From Apteryx mantelli (lineage: Eukaryota; Chordata; Aves; Apterygiformes; Apterygidae): a DNA stretch of 64,000 nucleotides. A program made the translations under genes and the position numbers. The stretch is taken from assembly GCF_036417845.1 (NCBI RefSeq), contig NC_089978.1, positions 136,890,288 to 136,954,287 of the forward strand. Direction: 5' to 3'. The notes below the pieces were generated by a model that searched no databases, was not told the DNA's origin, and saw only the letters and a list, made by a program, of their open reading frames with translations. This document shows, in pieces, positions 60,191 through 64,000 of the stretch. The first letter of the stretch is position 1. Each line of letters starts with the position of its first letter.

Positions 60191-63100
60191 CTACAAAAAA
60201 CCCCACAAGTGATAAGCAGTCAGTAAGCAAGGATCTAACACATCCAAATATACAAATGATAGTGGAAAGAAGAATAGAAATACTGGCAGTAAAGATCTTC
60301 AGAAAGCAGTAGCAATAACAGCAGATAGAGATTGGTCTTTGTGTGAAATTAATACAGAGAAGCCTACAGATCACATGGGAAGGATTTTAGCTAAGTGACT
60401 GGAAGTCATGCCCTTGAGACCACTATGAAGAACTGTTCTAGGTGGACAGGCAGGAGGAAAGCTAAATATTTTTGGAAAATGTAACCCCTTTGATTTCTCC
60501 TTACAATATCTACATGTAAAATAACAAAACGAAGGAGCACAATTTTCACAGAAACAAATGAGGAAACAAAGGAGGAAACAAAAAAAAGGAGGGAATCAAA
60601 AGAAAAGAAAAGCATGGGGGAAACATAAATCACAGGAGGAAAGAACATGAAGCAGCAGGCATACAAAGAAAATAGGACTGAGTTAAGAAAGGATGGAAGA
60701 AGTTATTGCTTTATAAGGTCTAGGCGTTGAAGAACAGTCAGTGAGATGCCAAGAGTTTAATGTTTAATAGCCATTTTGATTCAGCCCAGAGTTAACTGGT
60801 TACTTGCTTCTTGCTAATTCTGTGGAATTCCAAAAACTCTAAGAAAAGACTACATAGGAAGAAGTGTTCTTTCAGTAGCAGCTCCTTATGTTAGGGCTGT
60901 CTCTTCAGAGCTGTCAAAATCTGAGTATTTCAGTGACAAGACAGAGCCATTGCTCACATTCTTATTTCTTCAGATCTGAGCAGTAGAGAAAGACCTCTCC
61001 CTCCTCCAGCGAATTAAAGCAACATCCTTACAGCAAGTCAACTTGTGGGTAATAGTCACCCTAGGGACAGAAAAGGGCAGCAAGGATTGTCACTGGCTAG
61101 TTCTTTGCCATAAGCTTATCTTTTGGAGGACCTAGTAAAGATGCACAAAGGAACCACGCAAAGAACAGGGTCCAAAGAAGGCAACAGCTATGGGGGGAAA
61201 AACAACCAAACAAAAAATCCCAACCTTTGGAGCAATGCGCACACGCTTATTGCTCCGGACAGTCTCCGAGCTGTTGAGGGATGTCCCTTGTGCCATGGAT
61301 AGAGGGACCTTCATAGAAGGCTGCAAGACAAGAGGCTGACTCAAAGGAAACTGGATCGGAACCAGGTAGGAGTTGATGCGAGGAAGCAAAGGCTTCATCT
61401 TTCGGCCTGGAGGGGAAAAGAACAGATTTGCTAGCCTCCTGCCCTTCCTCTACTGCCTCTTGAAACCCAGGCACCTGGCAGGAAGTCCTTCTAAATCCCC
61501 CTAAAATAACCAGCTGATCAGAGATAGAATCACCAGCCTTCTCTGCTAATTTTGAGGATACAAATCCCAAGCCAGAAGCCCTGATGAACAAGAAAATATA
61601 GCTCTTTGTACAAATCCTAGACCTAAAGTCGGAGGGAGCTCTGCTCTCACTCCATTTTGAGCACCTAACTCCCTCCATCTCCCCCCCACTCATCCTCTCT
61701 CAGACATAGCAGCACTGTCTCAGCTCCAAACCTGTCAGAAGAGAACAGCTCTAGGAAGCCTTTGAGCAGGCAAGGCTGAGTTACAATTTCCACTTTTTTT
61801 TCCTGTGGGAATCTGGGACAGTATCCAAGATTTAGGGGATGGATTCTTTTAGGCCTAGGCTGATGCAGACACTCACGTGCATTTTGAGGTTCAGTTTTGC
61901 TGCTGCTGTTGCTTCCCATGTTCTTCTGGGGATCTTGAACATGTCGCTTTTGCTGCTGCAGGCATGAAAAAAAGAAAGAGGAGAAGAAGGAGAAAAGAAA
62001 AAGATTTAAAAAGAAGAACCCATCTTTGTACAGCTGCCTCATTCAGAATTGTGAATCCAGAGGTTTGTGCTAAGCTAATACAGAGAGAGAAGCTGTTACC
62101 ACCAAGCACTCATGCTGGCTCTATTTCTGTGCCACTTGCTATTTTGTGGCATGCCATCTCCAGGCCAGCTACCAACCAAAAGCCACATAGAAAAAGACCT
62201 GGCACAACAGAGCTGCTCCAGCTGTGGACTCTGCTGCAGAAGTAACCGGGTATTGGTGTCCTCAGTGCCTGAGCAAAGGCAAACAGGATAACTTCATTGT
62301 GTATCGGATCTCTACACAAACCATAGACTGGATGTTTGAGTAGAATAGTGGAGGCAACGGAGGAATCAGAGCTCTAAGCAGATGGAAAGAGGGCCAGGGC
62401 AGTAGCGGTGACAGAAGAGTGCTTGATTGGCTGCTTGCACATCTGTCATTGTTAAAACAGCTGGATGCAAGAGAGACAACAAACAGGTTCATCCTTCCAA
62501 GTCACAGTGCAGCTATGTTCAATATGAGAAAAGGAGCACACAGAGATCCTACTCTCTCTGGGTCTGAGCCCCAAAACAGATTGGGACTTCAGCCAGGGAG
62601 ACCAGAATTGTACCTGAAACCTCTGGCTGGGCTTGTTCTCAGAAGGCTCTTTGCAGCCTACTTCAGCAATAGGCTTCTAGTAGCTCAAAGTTGTACAGTT
62701 TTACCAGCTAACAAAAAGCGTATCAGCTGAAGGCAATAGACCTTTGGCTCAACACTTTTCCCCAAAACAGGCATGTGTGGAGCTGTTTGACTAGGTGCAG
62801 CAGTGACCCAGCTCCCTCCCCAAGCCTTCTGTCTTTTCCTTCAATGACTGGCAAGAGGAAAATGGAAGCCCAAGCCCCGAGCCAGAGGGAAAGTCTTACT
62901 GATTCAGAGTGCTCAGGCGATGTTGGTGACCCCAAGTCCAGCGGCTGGTGGCAGCAAGGCATTGAGAGGGAGAAAAATAAGAGGAAGTTATCAACCAAAG
63001 GGGAACAAATGGGGCATTTTAACCTTGTATAATCTGAGCAAACTAGAAATTGAATCTGCCCACCCACTGCAAGAAACAGGAAAGACTGACCACACCTACA

Positions 63101-63667
63101 CCAGACTCTGGTTTCTTTCACAAAGTGATAATTCCTAAAACATCCATCTGGGAAAGGGCAAGTCTGCCTTGTGACTCTTTAGTCAAAACAGCATAGGAAC
63201 TGTACTAATGACCACTTCAGTGGAAACCTTCCCACTAGGAGTTTACATCAGGCTCCTGGAAACAGGTCAAACAAGCTCATTATTACATTTGGCACGCCAC
63301 CTGAAGAATACAAATACACATGTCCCAAAGAAGTTCCAGTTTATGTACACAGCCACGACACCTTCTCTTTCAAATACAGAGCTTGTCTATTTGTCAAGCA
63401 AGAGAGACCTAATCCAGCTTCTACAAAAAGGCTGATGTCAAAGCAGCTTAACCTTCCTGCTAAAATAAGATGCCTCTGGCAAGTGTGGTGTTTAAGGACT
63501 GGATAGACTGTGAGATTTTCTTTGCATGAGGCACTCACCTTAAACACCTGGTCCAATGTCAGGCAACGGTTGGCATCGGGGTGAATAGTCCAAAAGGAGA
63601 TTTTACCATTAGCAGATGTTTCACGGACAAACATATCATGAAGGGACAGGTTGTGCCGAATAGAGTT
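59141..63667 (-). CDS. FOXM1: FOXM1, C-terminal two thirds (five coding exons)
   Basis: Forkhead box M1, a nuclear winged-helix transcription factor that drives G2/M genes (known for the family). Exons on minus: 63667-63539, 62944-62900, 61955-61877, 61406-61225, 60190-59141. All join in phase and give about 530 residues. The first exon holds the second half of the forkhead domain (NSIRHNLSLHDMFVRETSAN). The last holds the transactivation region, with IKEEE/IKED-type sumoylation-like sites, a Cdk-type GPFKTPVKE, and the C-terminal ILDTMNDSLSKILLDISFPG block almost identical to human. The exon for ...KHIAKPGWK and all N-terminal exons lie right of the window. The introns (60191-61224, 61407-61876, 61956-62899, 62945-63538) show nothing else. 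Confidence 0.97.
61225..61406 (-). CDS. FOXM1: FOXM1 exon with the KMKPLLPR block
   Basis: 182 bases, acceptor CCCCTCCAG. It encodes RKMKPLLPRINSYLVPIQFP, then VLQPSMKVPLSMAQ and NKRVRIAPK, closely following human. The only phase-compatible donor at the homologous site is AAG/GTTGGG, a weak consensus (T at +3, G at +4). Confidence 0.88.
61877..61955 (-). CDS. FOXM1: FOXM1 exon after the forkhead domain
   Basis: 79 bases, acceptor GCCTGCAG/CAG (a NAGNAG-like site, so the first Gln may be optional), donor GCAC/GTGAGT. It encodes QQKRHVQDPQKNMGSNSSSK then TEPQNA, the counterpart of human QQKRPNPELRRNMTIKTELPLGA. Confidence 0.92.
62900..62944 (-). CDS. FOXM1: FOXM1 15-codon exon (equivalent of human alternative exon A1/Va)
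   Basis: A 45-base phase-0 exon between GCCACCAG and TCA/GTAAGA. It encodes PLDLGSPTSPEHSES, 11 of 15 residues equal to human PLDPGSPQLPEHLES (from memory). In human this exon is included or skipped to make isoforms that differ at the end of the forkhead domain. Both flanking junctions here are also phase 0, so skipping keeps frame. Confidence 0.9.
63539..63667 (-). CDS. FOXM1: FOXM1 exon: forkhead domain, second half
   Basis: 43 codons, phase 0 at both ends (acceptor TTTCCCCCAG, donor AAG/GTGAGT). NSIRHNLSLHDMFVRETSAN is identical to human over these 20 residues and contains the recognition-helix sequence that contacts DNA. ISFWTIHPDANRCLTLDQVF follows, with few changes. Confidence 0.97.
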
Positions 63668-64000
63668 CTGGGGGAAAGAAAAAGCGGTAGTTTTATAAGC
63701 ACAGCAGGACATGCCTCAGACATGACTGCCCTGGCACAATAATTCTGTTCCAAAGTCTAGGTGAAGTGGATCTTCATGTTCGCTGCATACCCAGCCAACC
63801 CTGTCATAGAAGCCTCGTATCCTCCTTACTCCCGAGATCCCTATTCTTACTTCAGTGACCAAGCATCCCACCATCTTTCCTATGTGGCATGAGAAAAAAG
63901 GATACTGGAAGTGGAACATGGACATCTGGAATGAGAGGGCACTTGGGGCGGGGGGGTTTTAAATTAAAATTAAAATTTCCATCTTGCTCTGCAGGCTGGG
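63668..64000 (-). other. FOXM1 intron (right edge of window)
   Basis: No exon coding for the expected WIEDHFPYFKHIAKPGWK segment is present in any frame, so the preceding forkhead exon is beyond the edge. Confidence 0.6.

Noticed and set aside
63716-63925. Minus-strand frame MSMFHFQYPFFSCHIGKMVG, faintly like the forkhead segment HFPYFKHIAKPGW
   Set aside because: The forkhead core is almost invariant in vertebrates. This frame lacks the expected Lys/Pro/Gly/Trp pattern and has no fitting donor before the 63667 exon, so the resemblance is chance.
1-64000. tRNA, rRNA, CRISPR array or bacterial-type operon
   Set aside because: No cloverleaf with box A/B, no rRNA-like block and no spaced direct repeats were seen; the window is vertebrate nuclear DNA.

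Overview
The window reads as bird (archosaur) nuclear DNA. The evidence is sparse intron-rich coding sequence, several CR1 LINEs of avian type including two about 4.5 kb long, avian-style LTR relics, and exons that match vertebrate ITFG2, NRIP2 and FOXM1 in the neighbourhood known from mammals (human 12p13; comparisons with human proteins are from memory). The species cannot be named from the sequence alone.

Layout. (1) 1-1574, plus strand: the last three coding exons of ITFG2, a KICSTOR subunit; the rest of the gene lies to the left. (2) 1575-9848: ITFG2 3'UTR and intergenic DNA with two old CR1-type LINE relics. (3) 9849-26316, minus strand: the complete coding region of NRIP2, six coding exons with all junctions in phase (254 codons). 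Its retropepsin-like fold reads NTG where the family has DTG. An LTR relic carrying a minisatellite sits in intron 4, and MIR-like SINE relics and microsatellites lie in the introns. (4) 26317-59140: about 33 kb without a recognisable host gene. It holds a full-length but decayed CR1 on minus (33283-37781), a young 5'-truncated CR1 on minus (40711-41485), a full-length young CR1 on plus (46842-51320), a solo LTR with an intact 5-bp target duplication (52841-53350), a second LTR relic (about 54860-55360), and the likely FOXM1 3'UTR. (5) 59141-63667, minus strand: the last five coding exons of FOXM1, from the second half of the forkhead domain to the stop, including the 15-codon exon that is alternatively spliced in human. 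The N-terminal exons lie beyond the right edge.

ITFG2 and NRIP2 are tail to tail, and NRIP2 and FOXM1 run head to tail on minus. They are independent host genes (nutrient signalling to mTORC1, nuclear-receptor corepression, and G2/M transcription), not an operon-like unit. No RNA gene and no CRISPR was seen. The best leads are the Asp-to-Asn change in the NRIP2 catalytic-type triad and a shared 5' architecture of the two full-length CR1 copies, in which the element's first ~40 bp recur about 340 bp downstream, just after an internal TATA box.
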